Counted from the stretch's first letter, positions 35,784 through 44,870 are shown. The stretch is 47,160 bases of DNA from Brevinematales bacterium (GCA_013177895.1 JABLXV010000021.1:1-47160); one strand, 5' to 3'. Numbers and translations: made by a program. The notes: generated by a model from the sequence alone, not told the origin.

Positions 35784-37214
35784 TTATCCCCGGATGACCC
35801 CGATCGGTTTGAGACGTGCGACCCGGATTGATATGCCGGGCTTGCTGAGCGACTTGATCGTATTCTCGATATCGTTAAATGCTTCCGGCGCTTCCTCGAT
35901 CATCGATTCTCTGCTTTTCGATTTGAGGTAGACCCCGTTATTCTTGAGTTGTTCTGTGATCGTGTCGGCGTTATAGAGCTGGCGGGCGTTCTCACGTGAA
36001 ACGATTCTCCCGGTATTGTGGATGGACGACCCGAAGGTCTTGCCGAGCGATTCTTCCGTGCCTGCCATAATATACGACGCGGTGCCCAACGGCCCCGCGA
36101 CCAGAATAGGATGCCCGATTACGCGGTACGGCTTGACCGCGTCGGACGGACGGCTGGGGAATACCCTCGCGCATCCGCTGCGGTGCACGAGCACGCTCCG
36201 TTTGGATGTACCGATCTTATGAACTTCTTCTTTTATAGTGTTGTGCGAGAAATCGTACATGATGTTTGTATCGACGTCGCGGATAACGTCATTGAAGACG
36301 CGGTCGATCTGCGTACCGATGACCTGCCGGTTGGCGAACGCGAAATTCGACACCGCGTGCATCGCCGCGAGATATTCCTTCCCCTCGGGGGAGTTCGACG
36401 GCAGACTGGCGAGCTCAGGCGACTGTGACGACATCCCGTACTTACCCTGCGCATTCTGGAACATCTGGAAATATTTCTTTGCAACCTCCATCCCGAGATT
36501 CCGCGAACCGGTCTGGAATGTGACTACGACCTGGTTCTTGAAGAGGCCGTATACCCTCGCGCGTTCTATGTCGAAGACCTCGTCGACAATCTGAAGTTCG
36601 AGATAATGGTTCTCCGCGCCTAGTGTGCCGAGGTGGTTTTTTTCGTTCTTCAGCATCTCGTCGCTGATCAGGTTCGGGTCGGCGTAGGGGGAAGCCCCTC
36701 CGTCCTCGATATATTCATGGTCGTCTGCCTTACCCATCCCCATATGCTCGACCACCCAGTTTGCCCCGCTTGTGAGAAGGTCGCGGAAGTCTTTGATAGT
36801 CAGGGTGGCCTTTCCGCGGGTCGAGTCGCCCACGGGAATAGCCTTGAAGAACGCACGAATCAGGGTCTCGGTCTTTTTTTCTATATCCTGGTAGATCAGA
36901 TTGGTTGTGACAATACGCGTTCCGCAGTTGATATCGTAACCGGCCGCGCCCGGGCAAATAACCCCGTCGGACTTATCGAATAACGCCATTGCGCCGAAGG
37001 GGAATCCTATGCCGGGTGAAACATTGGGAAAAGCGATCAGACGGTCGAGAATCCCGGGTAGAGACGCGGCATTTACAATTTGATTGTATACCGCTTCGTC
37101 TATTTTCGTGATCAGATCCTCACCGGCAAATAAAGAAGCATCCACGATCATCCCTTTCTTCTTATGGATACTCCATTCATGATCGCTTACCCGGTGTAGT
37201 TTTGAAACATCCAT
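35784..37214 (-). CDS. rtcB: RtcB-family RNA ligase, divergent form
   Basis: A 476-residue RtcB-like protein. Canonical RtcB joins 2',3'-cyclic phosphate or 3'-phosphate ends to 5'-hydroxyl RNA using GTP and Mn2+. Kept here: GYDINCG with the Asp94 and Cys97 metal ligands, GAENHYLE with its Asn-His, and YDFSHN with its His. The guanylated His is in GSSIHNTGR, where most relatives have HGAGR. The usual HxGSRGxG is FQTGSRNLG, replacing a Mn2+-binding His with Gln (codon at 36515-36513). Length is in the normal range. GGAGG lies six bases before the ATG. No archease gene is adjacent. Confidence 0.9.
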   Translation of the reverse strand: MDVSKLHRVSDHEWSIHKKKGMIVDASLFAGEDLITKIDEAVYNQIVNAASLPGILDRLIAFPNVSPGIGFPFGAMALFDKSDGVICPGAAGYDINCGTRIVTTNLIYQDIEKKTETLIRAFFKAIPVGDSTRGKATLTIKDFRDLLTSGANWVVEHMGMGKADDHEYIEDGGASPYADPNLISDEMLKNEKNHLGTLGAENHYLELQIVDEVFDIERARVYGLFKNQVVVTFQTGSRNLGMEVAKKYFQMFQNAQGKYGMSSQSPELASLPSNSPEGKEYLAAMHAVSNFAFANRQVIGTQIDRVFNDVIRDVDTNIMYDFSHNTIKEEVHKIGTSKRSVLVHRSGCARVFPSRPSDAVKPYRVIGHPILVAGPLGTASYIMAGTEESLGKTFGSSIHNTGRIVSRENARQLYNADTITEQLKNNGVYLKSKSRESMIEEAPEAFNDIENTIKSLSKPGISIRVARLKPIGVIRG

Positions 37215-37322
37215 CCATTCCTCCGCCGGATCGGAAAATTAAACTCATTACATATATTTTAACGTATATTCTGAAAAAGTAAATAGCTATTTTCATATTT
37301 TACAAAATAATAGTCTCTAGGC

Positions 37323-37349
37323 TTGAAAGTTTTGAAAAAGTAATATAAT
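37323..37349 (+). promoter_or_regulatory. Putative promoter of murF
   Basis: TTGAAA at 37323-37328 and TATAAT at 37344-37349, with a short 15-base spacer. The surroundings are AT-rich and offer alternatives with 17-base spacing. CGGAG precedes the ATG at 37382. Confidence 0.45.
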
Positions 37350-37381
37350 CTATGTTAATAAGAGAATATTCGGAGTAAACT

Positions 37382-38740
37382 ATGTTTTCGGTGGGCTTTG
37401 TTCAGGAAACGCTCGAGGCAAAACCAATCAGAATTGGCGGGTGTGAAAAAAATGAGTTTTCAGGGTTTTCAATCAACTCACGTACTATCGAACCCGACCA
37501 ATGTTTTGTCGGTATCAAGGGCGAGAACTTCGACGGGCATGATTTTATCGGCGACGCTGTAACGAAGGGCGCGGAGATTTTTATCGTCAATCATGCCAAA
37601 ATCGACGAAGTGTCCAAGGCGGTCAGTAAAGGCGTGATTATTCCCGTGAACGATACGATCGAGACGCTGGCAAAACTCGCCCGGGCGCATCGCAGGAGGA
37701 TTTTCGCGAATACGGTCGCTATTACCGGGAGTTCGGGAAAAACGACCACCCGCGAACTCGCGGTCGCTGTCCTCTCCAAACGCTTTCATGTTCACACCGC
37801 GAAAAAGAACCTCAATAATAATATCGGGCTTCCCCTTTCCGTGCTCGAGGCGAGGCCGGATACGCACCTTCTGGTGCTCGAGATGGGGATGAACCACAAG
37901 GGCGAGATTTCCTATTTGTCAAAAATCGCCGAGCCCCTCCTCGGGGTGATTACCAATATAGGGTATGCCCATATCGGGAATATGGGGAGTCTCGACGCTA
38001 TCGCCGATGCGAAGAGCGAGATATTCGACGGGATTGTCGACAGGGGGTATGTGCTCCTGAACGCCGACGATCCTTACTACGGGTATCTCAAGGCGCGCGC
38101 GGACGTGCCGGTACTCGATTTTACCTCGATGGATATTAAGATTATCGAAGATAAAGGGATTGACGGGTTTGTGCTCGAGTACGGCGGGGAGACTTTCGAA
38201 TTCAACCTTCCCGGACAGCATAATCTGTCCAATCTTGCGGCGGCGTTTAAGATCGGCGAATTTTTCAGCATACCGGTCAACATGCGCGTCGACGCGGTTC
38301 GCGGTTTCCGCGCGGTTACAGGGCGCAGCCAGATCGTGAATTCCCCGCGCGGGATTATTATTAACGACTGCTATAACGCGAACCCCTCTTCGATGATCGC
38401 GGGACTCCGGTTACTGGGGGCGAGCTCACGCGGCGGGCGGCGGATCGCGGTGCTTTCCGATATGCTCGAGCTCGGTCGAAAGTCCGGGTACTATCATAAG
38501 ATGGTGGGCGATTTTATTGTGAAGAACAAGTCCGCCGACCTGATATTCGGTTACGGCGAACATACCCGTGAGCTCATCCAGACTGTCGAAAAGGCCGGTA
38601 TATCCGCGAAATGGTTCGAGAATAAGGATAAACTTACCGATGCGGCGCGCTCTGAGATGAAGAGCGGGGATGTCACTCTCGTGAAGGCGTCCCACGGGAT
38701 GGGGCTCGACTCGGTCGTGCTCGCGCTGATGGGGGAATAG
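37382..38740 (+). CDS. murF: UDP-N-acetylmuramoyl-tripeptide--D-Ala-D-Ala ligase MurF
   Basis: A 452-residue Mur ligase that adds D-Ala-D-Ala to the UDP-MurNAc-tripeptide in the cytosol. The N-terminal domain has FSINSRTIEPDQCFVGIKGENFDGHDF. The central ATPase has the P-loop ITGSSGKTTT at residues 114-123, then KNLNNNIGLPLS and LEMGMNHKGEI. The C-terminal domain has INDCYNANPSSM and VLSDMLELG. All are characteristic of MurF. It has its own promoter, divergent from rtcB, and ends one base before the thioesterase gene. Confidence 0.96.
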   Translation: MFSVGFVQETLEAKPIRIGGCEKNEFSGFSINSRTIEPDQCFVGIKGENFDGHDFIGDAVTKGAEIFIVNHAKIDEVSKAVSKGVIIPVNDTIETLAKLARAHRRRIFANTVAITGSSGKTTTRELAVAVLSKRFHVHTAKKNLNNNIGLPLSVLEARPDTHLLVLEMGMNHKGEISYLSKIAEPLLGVITNIGYAHIGNMGSLDAIADAKSEIFDGIVDRGYVLLNADDPYYGYLKARADVPVLDFTSMDIKIIEDKGIDGFVLEYGGETFEFNLPGQHNLSNLAAAFKIGEFFSIPVNMRVDAVRGFRAVTGRSQIVNSPRGIIINDCYNANPSSMIAGLRLLGASSRGGRRIAVLSDMLELGRKSGYYHKMVGDFIVKNKSADLIFGYGEHTRELIQTVEKAGISAKWFENKDKLTDAARSEMKSGDVTLVKASHGMGLDSVVLALMGE

Positions 38741-38741
38741 T

Positions 38742-39164
38742 ATGGAACAGGGGATGAAGGATAAACTTTTCCGTTATTTTAATAAAAAGGATATTTTCTG
38801 CAGCCGGAACGGTATCGAATTGGTCGATATCGGCGAAGGCTACGCCAAGGTAAAAATGACCGTAACCGATGCGCACTACAATAGTATCAATACCGTGCAC
38901 GGCGGGGCGCTTTTCGCGTTGGCCGACCTCGCGTTCGCCGCGGCGTCGAACTCCCACGGGACGGTCGCGGTCGGGATTCATACCGATATGTCGTTTGTTA
39001 AGGCCGCGTCGTCCGGCGTGCTTTTTGCCGAGGCGCGCGAGCTTTCTATTAATCCGAAAATCGCCACATATTCGGTGACTATTACCGACGAATCCGGCGA
39101 AAATGTCGCGTTATTTAACGGGATGGTTTACCGGAAGCGCGATAGTTTACAGTTAGAGGATTGA
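38742..39164 (+). CDS. PaaI-type hotdog thioesterase
   Basis: A 140-residue hotdog-fold protein of the PaaI/4HBT group. The signature NTVHGGALFALADLAFAAASN forms the central helix with the substrate-binding HGG, and the catalytic Asp is in the LADLAF segment. It hydrolyses acyl-CoA thioesters, often aromatic or hydroxylated; the actual substrate is unknown. It starts one base after murF and overlaps the following frame, so it probably shares the murF transcript. Confidence 0.88.
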   Translation: MEQGMKDKLFRYFNKKDIFCSRNGIELVDIGEGYAKVKMTVTDAHYNSINTVHGGALFALADLAFAAASNSHGTVAVGIHTDMSFVKAASSGVLFAEARELSINPKIATYSVTITDESGENVALFNGMVYRKRDSLQLED

Positions 39165-39184
39165 TCGTTCTACAGGAGGTGCGT

Positions 39185-40615
39185 ATGAAAAGATTATTTA
39201 CCGTATTAGCGGTTATAGGAATGTTCGCGTATTCCGGGTACGGGGTAGAATGGGCGGCGCAGGGGAAAAGCTCTTATGCAGTCGGTAACGCTGTTGCGGT
39301 TGGGAAAGACGGAACGGTTTTTATGACCGGCTCGTTCGGCGGGTATATTATGAACGGGAATAAAAAGATCATGGTAAAAAGCAGCAAACCGGTATATACG
39401 GATATGTTTATCGCGGCGTATGACCCTGACGGCAAACTCCTGTGGATGCGTACGGCGGGCGGCCCGGACAGCGATAACGGGTACAATCTCGCCGTGACGG
39501 ACGACGCTGTATATGTCAATGCCTACTTTACCGGGAGCATGGAATTCGATGACGGGACGAAGGTCAAGGGCAAGGGTAAAATTTCGATGGCGGTGGCTAA
39601 ATACGATTATGAAGGAAACCTGCTTTGGGTGCAGACCGCGTCCGATGATGAAAATATGTGGGCGCGCGATATAACTGTAGACCAGAGCGGTAACGCATAC
39701 ATGGTCGGGTTTTTCACTAAGGGCGCGACGTTCGGAAAGGTGAAACTGAAACCTATTATGGAAAAAAATATCTTTATCGTGAAATACTCCTCCGGCGGGA
39801 AACAGGAATGGGTTAAACAGGCGGCGGGCGGTGATAGTTTTATTACCGGAATATTCGAGAATGGTATCGAGTTCGGCGCCGACGGAAATATATATATTGC
39901 CGGGCATATGATCGGCCCCATTAAGTTTGAGAAATTCGAGTATAAGACGAGTATTACAAAGTATTCTAAAAGCGAGTGGCTTTATAATTATGAAGCGTTT
40001 ATCGCTAAATATACCCCTGACGGCGAATTCGTGTGGATGAAACCGGTCGGTGTCGACCTCGAACCACAGGGTTTCGCAATGGACGGCGACGGTAATTTTT
40101 ATATGACCGGCTTCTTTACTGGAATACTCTCCGGTCCAGACATAGGGAAAGCGATGGTTGGAAATATCGCGATAAAATCGGTGCTCAATAAAGGCGGGGG
40201 GACGGCGGAAGATATATTTATCGCGAAATGGGACAAGGACTGCCATGCGGTCTGGGCTAAGGCGGAAGGCGGTCCGGGTTACGAACGCGGGCACGATATT
40301 GCTGTCGGGCCTGACGGGACGGTCGCGGTAACCGGCGCGGTTGACATGGGCGCGGTTTTTGAGAAAAAGAAGCTCAAGGTTAACGCGGTAAAAACCTTTG
40401 AATGGGACATTTTTATCGCGCGATTCAGTCCGGACGGTAAATTAATCGATGTCGAGACTATGGGCGGCCCGGCTATGGATATGGGTAACGGCGTTACCGC
40501 GGGCGGGGACGGCGAAGTATATGTGACAGGAAGTTTTAATAAGGACGCGGTATTCGGGAAGCAGAAGTTTTCTACTATTCAATACAGCGATAGTTTTCTT
40601 ATAAAAGTGAAATAA
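39185..40615 (+). CDS. Exported seven-bladed beta-propeller (SBBP-like repeats)
   Basis: A 476-residue exported protein: signal peptide MKRLFTVLAVIGMFAYSGYG, then about seven repeats of about 60 residues. Each repeat has a G-x-A-V-x-x-x-G-x-V-Y-x-T-G-x-F core (NAVAVGKDGTVFMTGSF, DITVDQSGNAYMVGFF, DIAVGPDGTVAVTGAV, GVTAGGDGEVYVTGSF). This is the SBBP repeat, which folds into propeller blades found on bacterial surfaces. Only the start at 39185 has AGGAGGT and a signal peptide; the open frame from 39161 does not. Probably a surface or periplasmic binding protein. Confidence 0.82.
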   Translation: MKRLFTVLAVIGMFAYSGYGVEWAAQGKSSYAVGNAVAVGKDGTVFMTGSFGGYIMNGNKKIMVKSSKPVYTDMFIAAYDPDGKLLWMRTAGGPDSDNGYNLAVTDDAVYVNAYFTGSMEFDDGTKVKGKGKISMAVAKYDYEGNLLWVQTASDDENMWARDITVDQSGNAYMVGFFTKGATFGKVKLKPIMEKNIFIVKYSSGGKQEWVKQAAGGDSFITGIFENGIEFGADGNIYIAGHMIGPIKFEKFEYKTSITKYSKSEWLYNYEAFIAKYTPDGEFVWMKPVGVDLEPQGFAMDGDGNFYMTGFFTGILSGPDIGKAMVGNIAIKSVLNKGGGTAEDIFIAKWDKDCHAVWAKAEGGPGYERGHDIAVGPDGTVAVTGAVDMGAVFEKKKLKVNAVKTFEWDIFIARFSPDGKLIDVETMGGPAMDMGNGVTAGGDGEVYVTGSFNKDAVFGKQKFSTIQYSDSFLIKVK

Positions 40616-40704
40616 AAATACCGATATATAATTGAAATTTCCTATACATCGGTGATATATTACCATAGGGCTTACTGAGTAAGGGGAATCGGCAGGGGGT
40701 TGAT

Positions 40705-41244
40705 ATGCTGTTGAAAATTTCCTTGTTCTCTCTATTCGTTCTTTTAACCGCATCGGTATCCGGTATCGCTGAACCGGTTGCGAATACCAATGCTAGTCCT
40801 ATAGTATCTTATTCTCCCCCGCTGATCATACGCGACCTTTATGTCCGTTTTAGTTTTCTCGGCGGAAGTCTCGAAAGTCTGGGGGTCGACTATTTTTTCG
40901 ACAGGAGTTTCTGGGCGGGACTTAATGTCGGCCTTACCTTCGTTCCCGGGATTACCCCGGGGCGGACGCTGGTGGTGGTCACCGATACCCTGGAAGCGGG
41001 ATATTTCTTTATCGGTAATATGGATCAGGATTTCAGGCTGGGTGTGGTAGCGTCGTTCTCCGCATACTTCTGTACGACAGGGGACGTATGGCGCGAAATA
41101 TCGGACAAACCGGGAGTCGGATTCTATCCCGGCGTATGGCTAAGCGTGGAAATATTCAATATTTTCCTGCGCGCGGGGGTGGTCTACGATTTCAACGCCG
41201 ATCAGCCGATGATGTTTATGCCCAGCTTCGGGCTGGTTTTTTAA
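40705..41244 (+). CDS. Small exported, probably outer-membrane, protein
   Basis: A 179-residue protein with a signal peptide (cleavage probably after SGIA). The mature part alternates hydrophobic and polar residues in beta strands rich in aromatic and glycine residues (VRFSFLGGSLESLGVDYFFDR, FWAGLNVGLTFVPG, FRLGVVASFSAYF, GVGFYPGVWLSVEIFNIFLRAGVVYDF) and ends in a C-terminal aromatic residue, as in outer-membrane beta barrels. About eight strands could be present. I know no family. It is followed after 13 bases by a lipoprotein gene, presumably in the same operon. Confidence 0.7.
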   Translation: MLLKISLFSLFVLLTASVSGIAEPVANTNASPIVSYSPPLIIRDLYVRFSFLGGSLESLGVDYFFDRSFWAGLNVGLTFVPGITPGRTLVVVTDTLEAGYFFIGNMDQDFRLGVVASFSAYFCTTGDVWREISDKPGVGFYPGVWLSVEIFNIFLRAGVVYDFNADQPMMFMPSFGLVF

Positions 41245-41257
41245 TCAAGGAGGCACT

Positions 41258-42718
41258 ATGAAAAAAGCAATATTATTCATTTTAGGGGCGTTGCTTCTTT
41301 CCTCGTGCGCGTTCCTGCTTCCCCCCGCAATCAGCGAGGACTATCTTTACTGGCGGGATATCGGGTCTCAGCAATATCAGTATAGTCTGTTTTCCAACTA
41401 TAGTATAATCGCCGATATAAAAGGCGAATCTCTGATACAGTTCGGTGTGGCTGAGGATAATGAATATTTTTATTTCTATTACCAGTTCGGCACCTACAAA
41501 GGCGGAACCTATCTGACGACGATCGGTAAACTGGTTCACCCCGACGGAGGGATCACGGGTAAATATATGACCTCCATGGAGTATCCGTCGAGAGATTACG
41601 GGACCGCGTCCAATACGGCCGAGATGATTTTTCCGCTGAATTATTACAACGGCATGAATCTGATACAGAATATGAACGATCAGACCCTCTATCTGTATGT
41701 GCAGGATTATTGGAATACTTTATATTTGGTCGATAACGGGATGATCGATCAGTCGATCGGTTATGTGGTATGTGACGATAAAAATATGGAAATTATGGTG
41801 AAGAAATCCGCTCTCGGTCTGACCAATCTTGCTCTCAAGGATCTCGTGTTTGTCGTAGGGCGATGGGGCACGGGAAATTCGGACGGGTGGGGCGTCGATA
41901 ATGGAAATTTCTGTCCGAATAATAACATGCAGGATACCATCCGTTATTATGTAAAAACCGATAAATCGGTAGTCTATCGAGGCGGCCCCACGCAGGGCAG
42001 CACGTTCTGGTTCAATAATACCGGCGGCGATTCAATACTTTATACCTCATTTACGAGTCTTCTGCAATCGACTGTGGGGATGGGTATCTTCGATATGGAT
42101 AATAATTCGACGACGGGGATACTGGCGGTCAAGATTTATACTAACGGTATCGGGGCGAACAGCGGTATGTTCTATTATCTGACCAACTATTCCTCTCAGA
42201 TACCCCAGGAATACCAGACGGGGTATTTCTTGAAAAACTATGGCTTTGTTACTAACATATCCCAGCTTGCGGACGGAAAACTTCTTGCCCTGCCGGGAAA
42301 AAGGATGCAGGTAATAATCGCTTATAACGATGCATCGACCGGGATGACTGTATCGAACAGTTTTTATATCGAAAAGTCCGTATCGTTAGCGTTAGATATT
42401 TCCGGCATCATGAGCGGCGGTTATTATTACACCGGACGGGTCGCGTTCCCGAACACGTATAATAATTACAATAACGGCGCGTGGCAGTTCGAATTGCAGA
42501 ACGGGTATTTTTACGGCACCATCCAGATAGGGGAATCCCAGATACCGAACGGGGTAGGCGGCGGGGGACGTTTGACGTACGCGTACAGCAGTTCGTCTAT
42601 GGACGGTTTTGCGGCGGACGCCATGTTCCCCGATTGCACCGCGTTCGATATCAACACGCAGGGAATAAAGGTTACCTACGATGGAATTAACGGGTATATA
42701 GAAATTTTTAATAAATAG
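41258..42718 (+). CDS. Large lipoprotein of unknown function
   Basis: A 486-residue lipoprotein with lipobox LLSSC. The mature part is beta-rich, with many aromatic residues and repeated short strands (EYFYFYYQFGTYKGG, TLYLYVQDYWNTLYLV, FWFNNTGGDSILYTSF). It resembles a substrate-binding or cell-surface beta-sandwich protein but matches nothing I can name. AAGGAGG lies four bases before the ATG. It is the third exported product in a row, with the propeller and the barrel-like protein, suggesting a small surface assembly. Confidence 0.72.
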   Translation: MKKAILFILGALLLSSCAFLLPPAISEDYLYWRDIGSQQYQYSLFSNYSIIADIKGESLIQFGVAEDNEYFYFYYQFGTYKGGTYLTTIGKLVHPDGGITGKYMTSMEYPSRDYGTASNTAEMIFPLNYYNGMNLIQNMNDQTLYLYVQDYWNTLYLVDNGMIDQSIGYVVCDDKNMEIMVKKSALGLTNLALKDLVFVVGRWGTGNSDGWGVDNGNFCPNNNMQDTIRYYVKTDKSVVYRGGPTQGSTFWFNNTGGDSILYTSFTSLLQSTVGMGIFDMDNNSTTGILAVKIYTNGIGANSGMFYYLTNYSSQIPQEYQTGYFLKNYGFVTNISQLADGKLLALPGKRMQVIIAYNDASTGMTVSNSFYIEKSVSLALDISGIMSGGYYYTGRVAFPNTYNNYNNGAWQFELQNGYFYGTIQIGESQIPNGVGGGGRLTYAYSSSSMDGFAADAMFPDCTAFDINTQGIKVTYDGINGYIEIFNK

Positions 42719-42794
42719 ATCACTCGGAAACGGGTAGGGCTACAAATCAGGCGATGATAATGTTTTTTCATGCCGTTGTGCACAACAGCCGAAC

Positions 42795-42812
42795 GATTCC
42801 GTTCGGAATTCG
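42795..42812. terminator. Possible weak terminator after the large lipoprotein gene
   Basis: CCGAACG/CGTTCGG-type hairpin (about 42789-42807) downstream of the gene. No T-run follows, only mixed bases and then A9, so it may work mainly as a bidirectional boundary. Confidence 0.3.
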
Positions 42813-42832
42813 ATCGAAAAAAAAACGTTTTA

Positions 42833-42861
42833 TTGCATTTCGAAAACAAAACCTTTATACT
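42833..42861 (+). promoter_or_regulatory. Promoter of the GGDEF/EAL gene
   Basis: TTGCAT at 42833-42838, 17-base spacer, TATACT at 42856-42861. The predicted start near 42868 leaves a leader of about 115 bases. Confidence 0.55.
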
Positions 42862-42867
42862 TTATGC

Positions 42868-42983
42868 ATATTTTTAAGCCGGAAAAAACGTGATACGGGT
42901 ATATAGTTATTAAATCCAGACCACTTTTGCGTGGCTTTACGCATAGTAGAAACTGCCCGTATAGTTAATTCGAGGGGATGCGG
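42868..42983 (+). ncRNA. Structured 5' leader of the GGDEF/EAL gene
   Basis: ATACGGG (42893-42899) pairs with CCCGTAT (42956-42962) and closes about 56 bases. Inside, CCAC/GTGG (42921-42934) and TGCGT/ACGCA (42928-42943) share bases and exclude each other. The ribosome binding site GAGGGG follows at 42972-42977. It does not match the c-di-GMP riboswitch classes as I know them. Confidence 0.4.
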
Positions 42984-44867
42984 TTGAGAAAGCGAAATCT
43001 GATCATCTTCGCGTTAGTGGTGTATCTTGCGGGGATCATCCTCTATCTCCTGTTCGGTTATTTTATCGAACGCTACCAAGTAAAAGAGCGTAACCAGTCG
43101 GACATGGAACGCTGGGCGAAAAGTCTGTCGATTATCGCGGGGGAAAGTTATTTTACCTCGGATGACGCTTTTTCCCTGAATGCCAATCCCCGTATACTCT
43201 CAAATATCAATACTATGGTTCCGTTGTTCAATGCCCGATGGATTATCTTTCTTGTCGGAACGAACAATATTTATTACTATTCATTTTTCACTTCGGCAAC
43301 GAATGGCACAGCCGGTATGCGTCTAATATTCAATCCTCCCGAGGGGTGGTATGATTCCATCACGAATCAGGGGTACTACTCGATTATTACCAACGATGCG
43401 AAAAAAAAGAACGGCGAATATTTCTACCATCTCCTGAATATTGGCGGCCGTTCGGTGATTGCGGGAATATTTTACGGCGATAATCACGAATTGTTCTCCC
43501 AGGGTATCTCACTCTGGCTGAACGCATTACTGACCGGGATATATTTCCTCCTTCTCAGTCTCCCGTTTATGCTGATCTATATTCGGAGCACGCATAAGGA
43601 GCACGAACAGCTCGTTCAGATGATGAACACCGACCAGTTGACCTTTTTACCCTCGAGGTCAAGGCTGCTGATGGATCTGAAAAAGATGCAGAACCCAACC
43701 GTCATCCTTGTCAACGTCGATTCGTTCAAGCAGATCAATAGTCTCTACGGGAATAAGGCGGGCGATTTTATTCTGATCGGCGTGGCAAACCGTTTTAAGT
43801 ACCTCCTCCCGAAGGGGGATTACCGGATATACCGCCTGCATTCCGACGAGTTCGCGGTGGTCTCCGATAAGTTCTTCAGCCAATTTGAGTTGACGACCTT
43901 TATCGAATTCCTGATAACCGGTATCGCGGATAAAATCTTCTCCTACAACCGCAACGAGATCAGTATCAGTGTCACGGCGGGAGTGGCGAAGGCGTCGATG
44001 CTGCTCGAACCCGACAAGGATGAGATATGGCAGTCGCTGGTAACCCATGCGGGGATGGCGTTGAACGTTGCGCGCAGGAATAACCTCAACTTCCTGATCT
44101 ACGACGAAAGCTCCGAATACTTCAGCAAACCCTCCGATAACGTCAACTGGCTGAATATTATCCGTTCCGCGATCAAGGACGAACGGATCGTGCCGTTCTG
44201 TCAACCGATCTACAATAATCATACGAACAAAATAGAAAAATACGAGTGCCTGGTGCGCCTGATAGACGAATCGAACGGGATTATCTCGCCCGCGAACTTT
44301 CTCGAAGTCGCGAAGAAGACGCGCCTCCTGCACCAGATATCGCATACGATGATCGAGAAGTCGTTCTCGTTCTTCGAGAATCTGCCCTATCAGTTCTCGG
44401 TCAATCTCTCCTTCTCCGATGTGAAAAACAACCAGCTCATCGAGTTCGTCGAGGGGTTACTTATCGCTAAACCGGAGACGGCGAAACGGCTGGTATTCGA
44501 GATATTGGAATCCGAGGGGATAGGGGACTTCGAGCGGATACAGGGGTTTGTAAAGAAGATGAAACGGTATGGGGTGAAGATCGCGATAGACGATTTCGGC
44601 AGCGGGTACTCGAACTACGAGAATATCCTCAAGCTGGGGGTCGATTACCTGAAGATCGACGCATCGCTCGTGAAGGAGCTTCCCGTCAGCAAACATTGTT
44701 CGGTGCTGGTGCATAGTATTATTACGTTCGCCCGCCAGCTCGGCATCGAGACGATCGCGGAATTCGTTTACAGCGAGGAAGTGTTCAAGCAGGTCGTCGA
44801 TTTGGGCATCGGATACTCGCAGGGATACTTTATCGGCAAGCCCGCGCCTATCGAAGAGGTAACGTAG
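42984..44867 (+). CDS. Membrane GGDEF/EAL protein, probable c-di-GMP phosphodiesterase
   Basis: About 627 residues. Counting from the upstream in-frame ATG at 42978, residues 8-30 and 177-203 are membrane helices bounding a periplasmic sensor of about 145 residues. A GGDEF domain follows whose active-site loop is HSDEF (288-292), so cyclase activity is unlikely. The EAL domain keeps every catalytic group: E423 in ECL, N476, E508, D538 and D539 in DDFG, K559, E595 and Q615, so it should hydrolyse c-di-GMP. TTG at 42984 has GAGGGG six bases upstream, while ATG 42978 touches it, so I prefer TTG. The gene ends three bases before convergent nifU. Confidence 0.9.
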   Translation: MRKRNLIIFALVVYLAGIILYLLFGYFIERYQVKERNQSDMERWAKSLSIIAGESYFTSDDAFSLNANPRILSNINTMVPLFNARWIIFLVGTNNIYYYSFFTSATNGTAGMRLIFNPPEGWYDSITNQGYYSIITNDAKKKNGEYFYHLLNIGGRSVIAGIFYGDNHELFSQGISLWLNALLTGIYFLLLSLPFMLIYIRSTHKEHEQLVQMMNTDQLTFLPSRSRLLMDLKKMQNPTVILVNVDSFKQINSLYGNKAGDFILIGVANRFKYLLPKGDYRIYRLHSDEFAVVSDKFFSQFELTTFIEFLITGIADKIFSYNRNEISISVTAGVAKASMLLEPDKDEIWQSLVTHAGMALNVARRNNLNFLIYDESSEYFSKPSDNVNWLNIIRSAIKDERIVPFCQPIYNNHTNKIEKYECLVRLIDESNGIISPANFLEVAKKTRLLHQISHTMIEKSFSFFENLPYQFSVNLSFSDVKNNQLIEFVEGLLIAKPETAKRLVFEILESEGIGDFERIQGFVKKMKRYGVKIAIDDFGSGYSNYENILKLGVDYLKIDASLVKELPVSKHCSVLVHSIITFARQLGIETIAEFVYSEEVFKQVVDLGIGYSQGYFIGKPAPIEEVT

Positions 44868-44870
44868 CTT

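Noticed and set aside
39206-40294. 362-codon open frame antisense to the beta-propeller gene
   Set aside because: The plus-strand protein has a signal peptide and seven clear repeats. The antisense frame has no start signal or domain.
42868-42983. Known c-di-GMP riboswitch (GEMM-I or class II)
   Set aside because: The conserved core sequences of those classes are not present, so I call only an unclassified structured leader.
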